Origin: JBOFGK01 sp051649085
GTDB taxonomy: Bacteria > Bacillota_I > Bacilli_A > UBA3375
NCBI GenBank assembly: GCA_051649085.1
Contig: JBOFGK010000018.1
Span: 1 to 27,019 of the forward strand
Direction of reading: 5' to 3'
DNA: 27,019 nucleotides
Shown in pieces: positions 1-7,551 of this stretch. Each line of letters begins with the position of its first letter. Position 1 is the stretch's first letter. The notes beneath the pieces were generated by a model. The model was not told the DNA's origin. It made no database searches and saw only the letters and a program-made list of their open reading frames with translations. A program made the position numbers and the translations under genes.

Positions 1-98
1 TAGATGACTATATGTTATACTACAACTACGAAAGACCACAAATGCACAAACAAAAAATGACACCCCACGAAGTGGAATGTCATATTATGTGTAGTTAA
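1..98 (+). pseudogene. 3' end of an IS3-family transposase (OrfB tail), cut by the window edge
   Basis: Reading frame 3 is open from base 3 to a TAA at 96-98 and encodes about 31 residues. It contains DDYMLYYNYERPQ followed by KMTPHEVE, which matches the conserved C-terminal end of IS3-family integrase-type transposases (pattern YYNxxRxQ...MxPxEY). That family cuts and joins DNA through a DDE catalytic domain, which would lie upstream of the window. Only the tail is visible, so it cannot be said whether the gene is intact or a remnant. The probable right terminal repeat follows at about 117-138. Confidence 0.75.
52..83 (-). terminator. Rho-independent terminator for the GntR gene, inside the transposase tail
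   Basis: On the minus strand an 11-bp stem (bases 82-72 with 68-58, two of the pairs G-U wobbles) with a TTC loop is followed by six T residues (57-52). On the plus strand the two wobble pairs become C/A mismatches, so the hairpin is clearly better for minus-strand transcripts. The regulator at 175-870 is the gene it would end. It overlaps the coding end of the transposase on the other strand. Confidence 0.65.
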
Positions 99-116
99 AC
101 TCTTTTATTTCTTATT

Positions 117-138
117 CCACTTTTTGGGGTTCAGTTCA
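117..138. mobile_element. probable right terminal inverted repeat of the IS3-family element
   Basis: Shortly after the transposase stop lies CCACTTTTTGGGG followed by TTCAGTTCA. Its complement starts TGAACTGAACCCCAAAAAGT, the kind of TG-starting end with a CCCCAAAA core often seen in IS3-family elements of Gram-positive bacteria. The left end is outside the window, so neither the pairing nor a target duplication can be checked. The exact boundary (about base 138) is a guess. Confidence 0.5.
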
Positions 139-174
139 ACTAGAGACTCATTTTTTCTTCACATAAATATCTAA

Positions 175-870
175 TTAATTACTTACTCTAACAACAACTC
201 CAAACTTTTCATCAACATGAAAATTATCAGAATATTCAAACTGAACACCATTTGATAAAAACCCTATATTCTCTACTTTTAAAATAGGTTTATCCATTTT
301 CACATCTAATAGTTGAGCTTGTTCATAAGTTGGTACTACTGGTGAGATATCTTTTAAAGCGTATGATATTTTATATTTTGTTGACTTTTCACAAAACTCA
401 TAAAATGAACCTTCTAGGACATTTTCATCAAGATCTGGGAATAAATTATATGGTGTAATAGTATATGAAAGTAATCTAGGTTTATTATCAATTATTCTAA
501 GCCTCACAAATTTGTAAATAAGTTCATTTTCTTTAATTCCAAGCTTTACTGCTTCTTCCTCAGTACATTTATATAATTTAAAATCGATTAATTGACTCGT
601 TACTCTTCGATCATGGTAAGTTGTTTGTAAACTCTTAAGTTCTAGCGAATTATATTTAGATCTTTGTTTAATACTACTGACGTAATATCCGCTTCCATGT
701 CTGGAAGTAATGTTTCCAGAAATTTTCAAATTATCTAAAGCTACACGTACAGTATTTAATGAACAACCATAAATTTTTGTCAATTCTTTTTCTGTTGGCA
801 ATTTATTTTTGTACTCTCCGGAATCAATTTTTTCTAATATTTTTTGTGCAACATATTTATTTTTTCGCAT
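175..870 (-). CDS. GntR-family (HutC/UTRA) transcriptional regulator
   Basis: 231 residues. Residues 1-66 form a GntR winged helix-turn-helix (LPTEKELTKIYGCSLNTVR, then a GSGYYV wing). From about residue 80 to the end is a UTRA effector-binding domain, which in this family senses small sugars, sugar phosphates or amino acids. The ATG at 868-870 is preceded by AGGAGG. The gene is transcribed away from the transporter and glycosidase operon starting at 1028, and the two share a 157-bp intergenic region. It is therefore the natural candidate for a local, probably autoregulated repressor of the glycan operon. The ligand is unknown; a phosphorylated hexose or an N-glycan fragment is an inference from context. 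Family assignment is firm, target and ligand are inferred. Confidence 0.9.
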   Translation of the reverse strand: MRKNKYVAQKILEKIDSGEYKNKLPTEKELTKIYGCSLNTVRVALDNLKISGNITSRHGSGYYVSSIKQRSKYNSLELKSLQTTYHDRRVTSQLIDFKLYKCTEEEAVKLGIKENELIYKFVRLRIIDNKPRLLSYTITPYNLFPDLDENVLEGSFYEFCEKSTKYKISYALKDISPVVPTYEQAQLLDVKMDKPILKVENIGFLSNGVQFEYSDNFHVDEKFGVVVRVSN

Positions 871-889
871 AAAGCCTCCTATTTATCAT

Positions 890-895
890 AGTATA
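890..895 (-). promoter_or_regulatory. -10 element of the gntR promoter
   Basis: On the minus strand TATACT lies at 895-890, about 20 bases upstream of the start codon of the regulator. A -35 match at 16-17 bp spacing is poor. The overlapping plus-strand bases GTATAAC (891-897) partly resemble HutC-type operators (GTnTAnAC), which would suit autorepression, but the match is too short to rely on. Confidence 0.4.
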
Positions 896-964
896 ACACT
901 TTTATTTTTTTCTTGCATTAAAAAAAACTAAAAAAAATTCATTCCTTTTAATCTTTGAAAATGT

Positions 965-993
965 TTGACAAATAACTTTGTAAATGATAAGAT
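965..993 (+). promoter_or_regulatory. sigma-A promoter of the glycan-utilisation operon
   Basis: A perfect -35 TTGACA (965-970), a 17-bp spacer and an extended -10 TGaTAAGAT (985-993) lie just upstream of the solute-binding protein gene. Transcription would start near base 1000, giving a leader under 30 bases. A 7-bp inverted repeat, TCTTTGA at 952-958 and TCAAAGA at 1005-1011, flanks the promoter and is one weak operator candidate for the divergent GntR protein. Confidence 0.7.
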
Positions 994-1027
994 ATATATA
1001 TAAATCAAAGAAAAAAGGAGAAGGAAA

Positions 1028-2587
1028 ATGAAAAAAATTTATGGTTTATTATTTATTACTGTATTAGTACTTGCCGGATGTGGGGCCTCAAGTGGGCCAG
1101 CTGAGCAAAAAACAAAAGACGAATTAAGTGCTTTAGTTGAGTGGCAACCAGAAAATCAAAATGATACTTTTTGGGATAAAAAATTAACTGAGGTAACAGG
1201 ACAAGAAGTTTCTTATGATACGTTACCTGCTGATAGTGGTGATGCCCTTACTAAGTTACAATTAGAATTAAGTACTGGTGCTGATTACCAAATGGTAAAA
1301 ATGTACCCTGATCAATTTGCTAAATTTGTAACTGATAATGCACTATCTGATATCAAACCTTATTTAGAAGCTGCTGGCGCTGATATTTTCAAAGCGATTC
1401 CTCAAGAATTTTGGGATACAGTAACTGATAAAGAAACAGGTGCAATTTATGGTATTCCTTATGTAGGTGTTTCTGATGTTGCAATTACTTCTTTGAATGT
1501 ACGTAAAGATATTTTAGCTAAAGAAGGAATTGCTGTACCAACTACAACTGACGAGTTAAAATCTGCCGTATGTACACTAGCGACAAAAGGTTATAAAACT
1601 CCATACGCTAAATTTGGTGATTCTGCATTAGATGACTGGACGATCAAAGGCGCTTTCAATTTAATTTATAACTGGAATGATACAGATGGTAACTTAGCTT
1701 ATACTTCTGAAGATCCAAATTTTGCTAAATTCTTGGATTTTGAAAAATCACTTTATGACTGTGGTGGTTTCGGAAAAGATTATGAAACTATTACTACTGA
1801 TGATGCTCAACAAAGATTTATCTCTGGTGATACAGTATTCATGAGTACTAACCACTGGAATGAAATGGGAATTGCTGAAGGTTTAGAAAAAGTTGGTGTA
1901 GATTATACAAAAGCTACAGAGCTGATTGTTTCTTTAAAAGGACCTGACGGAAAACAAACTGCTAGACAAGCTGGTGCCTTAATTGATGCAGTCTTAGTAG
2001 TACCTAAAAAACAAGAAGCTTATGCTCAACAAGTAGTTGAATTCATCAACAAACAATTAGCTGATATTGAATTACAAAAATTAATCGCATTTAAAGGTGA
2101 TGTTTATTCAGATACTAACCCTGACGGAACTTATTTCATTAAAGAAGATGGTTCTTATACTATGTTGAATCCATCTGCAAATGGAAAATATGTCCCATTA
2201 ACTACGGCAAATCAAGAAGATTTCAAAGGAACTTACTTCCCATGGGATGTAGCACTAAGAAGACAACTTATGGCTGCTGAAAAAGAATTAGCAATTAAAA
2301 AAGGTGAAGCGGGCGAAATTAAAACACCTGCTGACGCAAATATTTTCTACAGATATACTACTGAAGAAGCAATTACTAAATATGGTGTAGAAGACCCATT
2401 AGCATTAGAAGTTTTATTGCCTAAATATAGTAAAATTCAAACACCAATATTTACTGAGTTAAAAGATTATACATCTTTATATGTAACAGGTAAACAACAA
2501 GAATCACTAACTGATTTCTCTGCAAGAATGAAATCTCAATTCAATCTTGAAGATATTACTAAAGAAGTAAATGATTCTGTAAAATAA
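1028..2587 (+). CDS. extracellular sugar (oligosaccharide)-binding lipoprotein of an ABC importer
   Basis: 519 residues with a lipoprotein signal: charged start MKK, a hydrophobic stretch and the lipobox LAGC (residues 15-18), so Cys18 would be lipidated and the protein held on the outer face of the membrane. The size of about 500 residues and the pairing with LplB/YtcP-type permeases fit the large LplA/NgtS-like solute-binding proteins that take up complex oligosaccharides. NgtS of the pneumococcal N-glycan transporter is of this kind (established knowledge). A GGAG ribosome binding site lies 7 bases before the ATG. It is the first gene of the operon. The ligand is not visible in the sequence; an N-glycan or glyco-asparagine is inferred from the enzymes downstream. 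Confidence 0.9.
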   Translation: MKKIYGLLFITVLVLAGCGASSGPAEQKTKDELSALVEWQPENQNDTFWDKKLTEVTGQEVSYDTLPADSGDALTKLQLELSTGADYQMVKMYPDQFAKFVTDNALSDIKPYLEAAGADIFKAIPQEFWDTVTDKETGAIYGIPYVGVSDVAITSLNVRKDILAKEGIAVPTTTDELKSAVCTLATKGYKTPYAKFGDSALDDWTIKGAFNLIYNWNDTDGNLAYTSEDPNFAKFLDFEKSLYDCGGFGKDYETITTDDAQQRFISGDTVFMSTNHWNEMGIAEGLEKVGVDYTKATELIVSLKGPDGKQTARQAGALIDAVLVVPKKQEAYAQQVVEFINKQLADIELQKLIAFKGDVYSDTNPDGTYFIKEDGSYTMLNPSANGKYVPLTTANQEDFKGTYFPWDVALRRQLMAAEKELAIKKGEAGEIKTPADANIFYRYTTEEAITKYGVEDPLALEVLLPKYSKIQTPIFTELKDYTSLYVTGKQQESLTDFSARMKSQFNLEDITKEVNDSVK

Positions 2588-2599
2588 TAAAATATTTTT

Positions 2600-2636
2600 G
2601 AACAATAAGATGTAGAAATTCTACATTTTATTGTTT
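2600..2636 (+). terminator. long hairpin after the binding-protein gene (attenuator or mRNA-stabilising stem)
   Basis: Bases 2601-2615 pair with 2621-2635 in an almost perfect 15-bp stem (one G-U pair) around a short AAATT loop. There is no separate T run after it on the plus strand, so full termination is unlikely. Hairpins at this place in ABC operons often let the binding protein be made in excess of the permeases by partial termination or by 3'-end protection. That role is inferred. Confidence 0.55.
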
Positions 2637-2652
2637 GAAAAAAGGGATGATA

Positions 2653-3273
2653 ATGACTATAGTTGAACACAGAAAACATAAAAACTTACTAAATATGACC
2701 GGTGAATTAATAATTATAAATACGATATTTTGTATACTATCATTACTGTCATTTATGATATTAACATTCCCAACACTTATGGCAATGATTTATTATTTTA
2801 ACAAAGTCGATCGAGATCAAATGAATGTTGATCAAAGAGTAAAATTATTTTATAAAGGATTTAAGAACAATCTTAAAAATGGTTTTATTATTTATTTAAT
2901 AAATTTTGTTTTGTTGACGATATTGTTAACTAATATATTTTATATTAATTCAAACGAAATAATAAAAGTAATTAATGTGATCGGTTTGTATGAACTTATT
3001 ATTATGAATATGTATTTACTTTCAATTACTGTTATGTATGACCTTAAATTGAAAAAATGTATTTCATATTCCTTAATAATCGGAAATTTAAATATCGGCA
3101 TGACAATATTAATGGTTATCTTAGCTATCATTTATATTTTAGTGTCAGTAACATCAGTTATTTTAATATTAATCGTGGTTTCTAGTTTAACACTTTTAAT
3201 AAATAAAAATGTTTTAAAAGTATGTGAAAACTACTTTGTAACGGAAAAAGAGGGGAAAAATGTCAAAATTTAA
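2653..3273 (+). CDS. YesL/DUF624-family membrane protein
   Basis: About 206 residues from the ATG at 2653, which sits 6 bases after an AAAGGG ribosome binding site. An upstream TTG in frame at 2635 lies inside the hairpin and is a poor start. The protein has five or six hydrophobic segments. Its layout is that of the YesL (DUF624) family: a first segment of the type LIIINTIFCILSLLSFMILT-FPTLMA, then a short loop with FYKGFKNNLKNG. These proteins recur beside LplA-LplB-YtcP sugar transporters in Firmicutes. Their function is not established; a helper role in transport or membrane assembly is a guess. The gene overlaps the next permease by 14 bases. Confidence 0.75.
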   Translation: MTIVEHRKHKNLLNMTGELIIINTIFCILSLLSFMILTFPTLMAMIYYFNKVDRDQMNVDQRVKLFYKGFKNNLKNGFIIYLINFVLLTILLTNIFYINSNEIIKVINVIGLYELIIMNMYLLSITVMYDLKLKKCISYSLIIGNLNIGMTILMVILAIIYILVSVTSVILILIVVSSLTLLINKNVLKVCENYFVTEKEGKNVKI

Positions 3274-4192
3274 AAAATTAAATGAATTTATACAAGAAAA
3301 TATCTTAATTTGTTTTCTTATAATTCCAATAATATTTGTTCTTCTATTCAATTATTTACCAATGTTTGGGATCGTAATTGCATTTGAGGATTACAATATA
3401 TTTGCTGGAAACAATCCATTCCATGCAATGTTAGTAAGTGAGTGGGTTGGGTTTGATAACTTTACAAAGATTTTTAGTACACCAAAATTTATTCAAGTAC
3501 TTCAAAATACTATCGTAATAAGTGGATTGAAAATAGTATTCTTATTCCCATTACCTATAATTCTTGCAATCTGTTTAAATGAAATTAAGAATGCTAAATT
3601 TATGAAAACAGTACAAACAATAATTTATATGCCTCACTTTTTATCTTGGGTAATTGTTGGTGGTATTTGGTTATCTTTATTAGGTGGAGAAGGTATGATA
3701 AATACCATCCTACTTAACTTAAACCTTGTAACTGAACCAGTTTCATTTATGACAAATAATATCTTATTCCGATTTGTAATTTTATTATCTGATGCTTGGA
3801 AAGAAATCGGTTGGAGTACAATAATTTATTTATCGGCAATTACAGCAATTGATTTTCAATTATATGAAGCGATCAGAATCGATGGTGGTAATAAGTGGCG
3901 AGAAATCATCCACGTTACAATTCCAGGTTTAATGTCAACAATAATTATGTTATTAATTTTAAGAATGGCTTCAATAATGGACGCTGGATTCGATCAAATA
4001 TTCAATATGTATTCTGTGTATGTCTACGACTTAAACGATATACTATCGACATATATTTATCGTATTGGTATTAGTGGTGGAGAATATAGTGTCGCTACTG
4101 CGATGGGATTATTCAACTCAGTAATCGGATGTGCATTAATTTTAATTGCAAATAAATTAGCTAGAAAATACTCTGGTAAGAGTATTTGGTAA
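3260..4192 (+). CDS. LplB-like ABC sugar permease (first transmembrane subunit)
   Basis: 310 residues with about six transmembrane segments. It starts with a cytoplasmic tail and the stretch FNYLPMFGIVIAFEDYN, which is characteristic of LplB-type permeases of the CUT1 group. The EAA coupling motif, which docks onto the ATPase, is seen as YEAIRIDGGNKWREIIHVTIPG near residues 202-225. It would form a heterodimeric channel with the next gene product. The ATG is preceded by AGAGGGG, 4 bases away, inside the end of the YesL-like gene, which suggests translational coupling. Permeases of this type serve oligosaccharides, including the NgtP1 subunit of the pneumococcal N-glycan importer. Confidence 0.92.
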   Translation: MSKFKKLNEFIQENILICFLIIPIIFVLLFNYLPMFGIVIAFEDYNIFAGNNPFHAMLVSEWVGFDNFTKIFSTPKFIQVLQNTIVISGLKIVFLFPLPIILAICLNEIKNAKFMKTVQTIIYMPHFLSWVIVGGIWLSLLGGEGMINTILLNLNLVTEPVSFMTNNILFRFVILLSDAWKEIGWSTIIYLSAITAIDFQLYEAIRIDGGNKWREIIHVTIPGLMSTIIMLLILRMASIMDAGFDQIFNMYSVYVYDLNDILSTYIYRIGISGGEYSVATAMGLFNSVIGCALILIANKLARKYSGKSIW

Positions 4193-4201
4193 GGAGATAA
4201 A

Positions 4202-5077
4202 ATGATAGGAAAAACTAAAGGAGAACACATATTTAATGTCTTAAATATTGCTGGAATAATTTTTATCTGTTTAACAATCATTGTTCCATTTTTAAATATT
4301 ATCGCATTATCTCTTAGTTCTGAAGCATCAATTACAGCAGGTCTTGTTAAACTTTGGCCAGTTGATTTCACAATCAAGTCTTATGAGTTTGTCTTTTCAA
4401 ACCCACAGTTTAAAACTTCACTTTTTATATCAGTTTCAATGACTATAATTGGAACATTTATAAGTTTATTATTAGCAGCACCAGCAGCATACACACTTTC
4501 TAAGCCTGAATTAAAAGGTCGCAAGAAAATTTTACTATTCTTTGTTTTTACAATGTTATTTTCAGGTGGTATCGTTCCAAGTTTCTTAACAATGAAATTC
4601 TTAGGTTTGTATAACACTTACTGGGTACTAATATTACCAGCAGCAATGAGCGTTTATAATATGTTATTAATTAAGAACTATATGGAAAATTTACCGGAGT
4701 CATTAGAAGAATCTGCACGAATCGATGGAGCAAGTGATCTTAAAATATTCACAAAGATTATATTACCACTTTGTAAACCTGTGCTTGCAACAGTTGGATT
4801 ATTTTTTGCAGTCGGGTATTGGAATAGTTATTTTGCAGGAATCATGTATATCTCATCCCCTACTCTAAAACCTCTTCAAACATATTTATATGAAGTTACA
4901 AGATTAGCAAATACGATTTCATCACTGACACCAGCACAACAAGAAATGTATCAAGGAATTTCTTCTGGTTCAATTCAATCAGCAACTATAATAGCTGCAA
5001 CAATACCAATTTTAATCGTATATCCATTCTTACAAAAGCACTTTGTAAAAGGAATCGTAGTAGGAACTAACAAATAA
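4202..5077 (+). CDS. YtcP-like ABC sugar permease (second transmembrane subunit)
   Basis: 291 residues, six predicted transmembrane segments, and the EAA motif EESARIDGASDLKIFTKIILP followed by the GYWNSYFAG stretch typical of YtcP/LplC permeases. The C terminus KHFVKGIVVGTNKG-like ending (here HFVKGIVVGTNK) is the family's usual end. It partners the preceding LplB-like subunit. Nine bases separate the two genes and an AGGAG overlaps the stop region of the first. Substrate specificity cannot be read from the sequence, but the operon points to oligosaccharides of the N-glycan type. Confidence 0.92.
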   Translation: MIGKTKGEHIFNVLNIAGIIFICLTIIVPFLNIIALSLSSEASITAGLVKLWPVDFTIKSYEFVFSNPQFKTSLFISVSMTIIGTFISLLLAAPAAYTLSKPELKGRKKILLFFVFTMLFSGGIVPSFLTMKFLGLYNTYWVLILPAAMSVYNMLLIKNYMENLPESLEESARIDGASDLKIFTKIILPLCKPVLATVGLFFAVGYWNSYFAGIMYISSPTLKPLQTYLYEVTRLANTISSLTPAQQEMYQGISSGSIQSATIIAATIPILIVYPFLQKHFVKGIVVGTNK

Positions 5078-5102
5078 TAAAATTTTATACAAAGGAGAAA
5101 AA

Positions 5103-6200
5103 ATGAGTTATGTTAATTTAGAAAAAGTTGGGAAAAAATATCCAGATAGCGATACATTATCAGTCCAAAATTTTTCATTAGATATCAAACAAGGTGAGTT
5201 CATCGTATTCGTTGGACCATCAGGATGTGGTAAATCAACTACATTAAGAATGATTGCAGGACTAGAAGCAATTTCTGAAGGTACTGTTAGTATTGAAGGA
5301 AATGTCGTAAATGATGTTCACCCTAAAAATAGAGATATTGCAATGGTATTTCAAAACTATGCGTTATATCCACACATGAGTGTTGAAGATAATATCACAT
5401 TTGGTTTGAAAATGCAAAAAACTTCAAAAGAGGAGATTGCGAAAAAAGTTGAATGGGCATCAGATATTTTAGGATTAAAAGAATATTTAGATCGTAAACC
5501 AAAAGATTTATCAGGTGGTCAAAGACAAAGGGTCGCACTTGGACGTGCAATTGTTCGTAATCCAAAAGTTTTCTTAATGGATGAGCCTTTATCAAACTTA
5601 GATGCAAAATTACGTGTAAGTATGAGAAATGAAATTACTAAATTACATCGAAGTTTAGGAGCAACAACAATCTATGTAACACATGATCAAATTGAAGCGA
5701 TGACAATGGCAGATCGTATCGTTGTTATGAAAGATGGAGAAATCCAACAAATAGGTACACCAATGGAATTATATCATACACCTGCGAATTTATTTGTTGC
5801 TGGATTCATTGGAGCTCCAAAAATGAATACTTTTGAAGTTGAAGTTGAAAATGGTATAGTTAAGTTAAATGGTTTTAATAATATTCCGTTACCTGAAGGG
5901 ATTTTGAAAAAGACCAATCTTGAAAATGGAAAATATACAATGGGAATCAGACCTGAACATATGAAAGTTGATAAAATAACTTTAGATGCATACCCTGAAG
6001 AAGTAATTGAAATTGAAGTTCAAAATATTGAAAAGATGGGTAGTGAAAACTTTATTTTCTCAAATATTGGTGGACATGAAATTATTCTTAAAGTACCTGC
6101 ACGTGAAGACGCAGAAATAGGCGAAAAAGTTAAATTTAGAATGGATATTAACAAAGTTCACTTCTTTGATTTTGAAACAGAAAAAAGTGTAAGTAAATAA
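5103..6200 (+). CDS. MsmX/UgpC-like ABC transporter ATPase for carbohydrate import
   Basis: 365 residues. Walker A GPSGCGKST is at 38-46, the Q-loop FQNYALYP at 83-90, the ABC signature LSGGQ at 136-140, Walker B VFLMDE at 156-161 and the switch His at 194. A C-terminal TOBE-like domain (from about 240) is typical of MsmX/MsmK/UgpC sugar ATPases. It would energise the two permeases encoded just upstream. In many Firmicutes, including S. pneumoniae, such ATPases are encoded elsewhere and shared by several importers. Here the gene lies in the operon, so the importer is self-sufficient. An AAAGGAG ribosome binding site precedes the ATG. Confidence 0.95.
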   Translation: MSYVNLEKVGKKYPDSDTLSVQNFSLDIKQGEFIVFVGPSGCGKSTTLRMIAGLEAISEGTVSIEGNVVNDVHPKNRDIAMVFQNYALYPHMSVEDNITFGLKMQKTSKEEIAKKVEWASDILGLKEYLDRKPKDLSGGQRQRVALGRAIVRNPKVFLMDEPLSNLDAKLRVSMRNEITKLHRSLGATTIYVTHDQIEAMTMADRIVVMKDGEIQQIGTPMELYHTPANLFVAGFIGAPKMNTFEVEVENGIVKLNGFNNIPLPEGILKKTNLENGKYTMGIRPEHMKVDKITLDAYPEEVIEIEVQNIEKMGSENFIFSNIGGHEIILKVPAREDAEIGEKVKFRMDINKVHFFDFETEKSVSK

Positions 6201-6219
6201 TTTAGGGAGCATTTTAAAT

Positions 6220-7542
6220 ATGAATATTATTAATGAAAAAATACCTAATTCTATGCAAAATTTAATTGATGAAATCAAAAAAATCCATAGTGATGATACT
6301 AAAATATCGACTATGTTTGAAGCTGGTATGAAAAATACGTATCAAACGACTATTATAAAAGACGGTGAAGAAACTTTTGTAATAACTGGAGATATTCCTG
6401 CAATGTGGAACCGTGATTCTGCTGCGCAAGTTAGACCATTATTATTACTTGCAAATGAAGATGAAGAAATTAAATCGATCATAAAAGGTGTAATTAAAAA
6501 TCATAAAAAACAAATAATGATTGATCCCTATGCAAATGCGTTTAATCAATCACCTGGAGATGTTGGTGATCATTGTGATGATTTGACTGAGATGGATCCA
6601 ATGGTCTGGGAAAGAAAATATGAAATAGATTCATTATGTTATCCAATTCAGTTAGCTTACTTATATTGGAAAAATACTAATGATTCAAGTATTTTTGATG
6701 CTGAGTTTGATTTAATGGTAAAAGAAATTGTTAAAACTTTTATTATTGAACAAAATCATCTGGAAGAATCTAAATATAGTTTTAGACGAATTGCTGATTG
6801 GTTATTATTTGATTATCCTGAACGAATCGAATTCGAAACTTTAAATAATAAAGGAATGGGTGCTCCAGTTGCATATACAGGGATGACTTGGTCTGGCTTT
6901 AGACCAAGTGATGATGCTTGTAAATACGGATATTTAATTCCAGCTAATATGTTTGCTGTTGTTGCTTTAGGCTATTTAGAAGAAATATATCGAGAATTTT
7001 TTGATGATTCAGATTTTGTTGCTAAATTTTTAAAACTTAAAAATGAAATTCAGACTGGGATTGAAAAATATGGGACATATGATCATCCAAAATATGGAAA
7101 AATTTATGCATATGAAGTAGATGGAAATGGTAATCAACACTTTATGGATGATGCTAATGTTCCAAGTCTACTTGCAGCTCCTTATTTAGGCTATTGTACA
7201 ATTGAGAATGAAGTATATCAAAATACTCGAAAATTCTTATTAAGTACAGAAAATCCCTATTATTATGAAGGGAAAATTGCTAAAGGAATTGGATCACCTC
7301 ACACAAAACCAAATGAAATTTGGCATATAAGTATGGCAATCCAAGGAATGACAACAACTTGTCAAGCAGAAAAAGACATGATTTTCAATATGTTTAAACA
7401 AACGGATGCGGGAACTAATTTAATGCATGAAGGCTTTAATGTTGATGATCCAAACATTTATTCTAGACCATGGTTTAGTTGGGCAAATTCGATGTTTGCA
7501 GAATTTATATTAGATTATAATGGTAAAAAAATTAAAAAATAG
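6220..7542 (+). CDS. GH125 exo-alpha-1,6-mannosidase
   Basis: 440 residues without signal peptide, so cytoplasmic. GH125 hallmarks are present: GDIPAMWNRDSAAQVRPL at 57-73, the SGFRPSDDA stretch at 225-233 carrying the probable general acid (Asp231 or Asp232), and LMHEGFNVDDP at 401-411 with the probable base Glu404, then the conserved SRPWFSWANSMFAE. The family inverts configuration and removes terminal alpha-1,6-linked mannose, as shown for the Clostridium perfringens and S. pneumoniae enzymes. Here it would act on the alpha-1,6 arm of imported N-glycans, next to the GH38 gene as in S. pneumoniae. The ribosome binding site AGGGAG is rather far (11 bases) from the ATG. The stop codon is TAG. 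Confidence 0.93.
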   Translation: MNIINEKIPNSMQNLIDEIKKIHSDDTKISTMFEAGMKNTYQTTIIKDGEETFVITGDIPAMWNRDSAAQVRPLLLLANEDEEIKSIIKGVIKNHKKQIMIDPYANAFNQSPGDVGDHCDDLTEMDPMVWERKYEIDSLCYPIQLAYLYWKNTNDSSIFDAEFDLMVKEIVKTFIIEQNHLEESKYSFRRIADWLLFDYPERIEFETLNNKGMGAPVAYTGMTWSGFRPSDDACKYGYLIPANMFAVVALGYLEEIYREFFDDSDFVAKFLKLKNEIQTGIEKYGTYDHPKYGKIYAYEVDGNGNQHFMDDANVPSLLAAPYLGYCTIENEVYQNTRKFLLSTENPYYYEGKIAKGIGSPHTKPNEIWHISMAIQGMTTTCQAEKDMIFNMFKQTDAGTNLMHEGFNVDDPNIYSRPWFSWANSMFAEFILDYNGKKIKK

Positions 7543-7551
7543 GGAGTTCAA

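Noticed and set aside
951..1011. Inverted repeat TCTTTGA/TCAAAGA flanking the promoter as the GntR operator
   Set aside because: Seven bases in very AT-rich DNA with a 46-base gap can arise by chance, so it is mentioned only as a weak candidate.
2635..2652. TTG start for the YesL-like gene at 2635
   Set aside because: It lies inside the hairpin and has no ribosome binding site; the ATG at 2653 follows AAAGGG at normal spacing.
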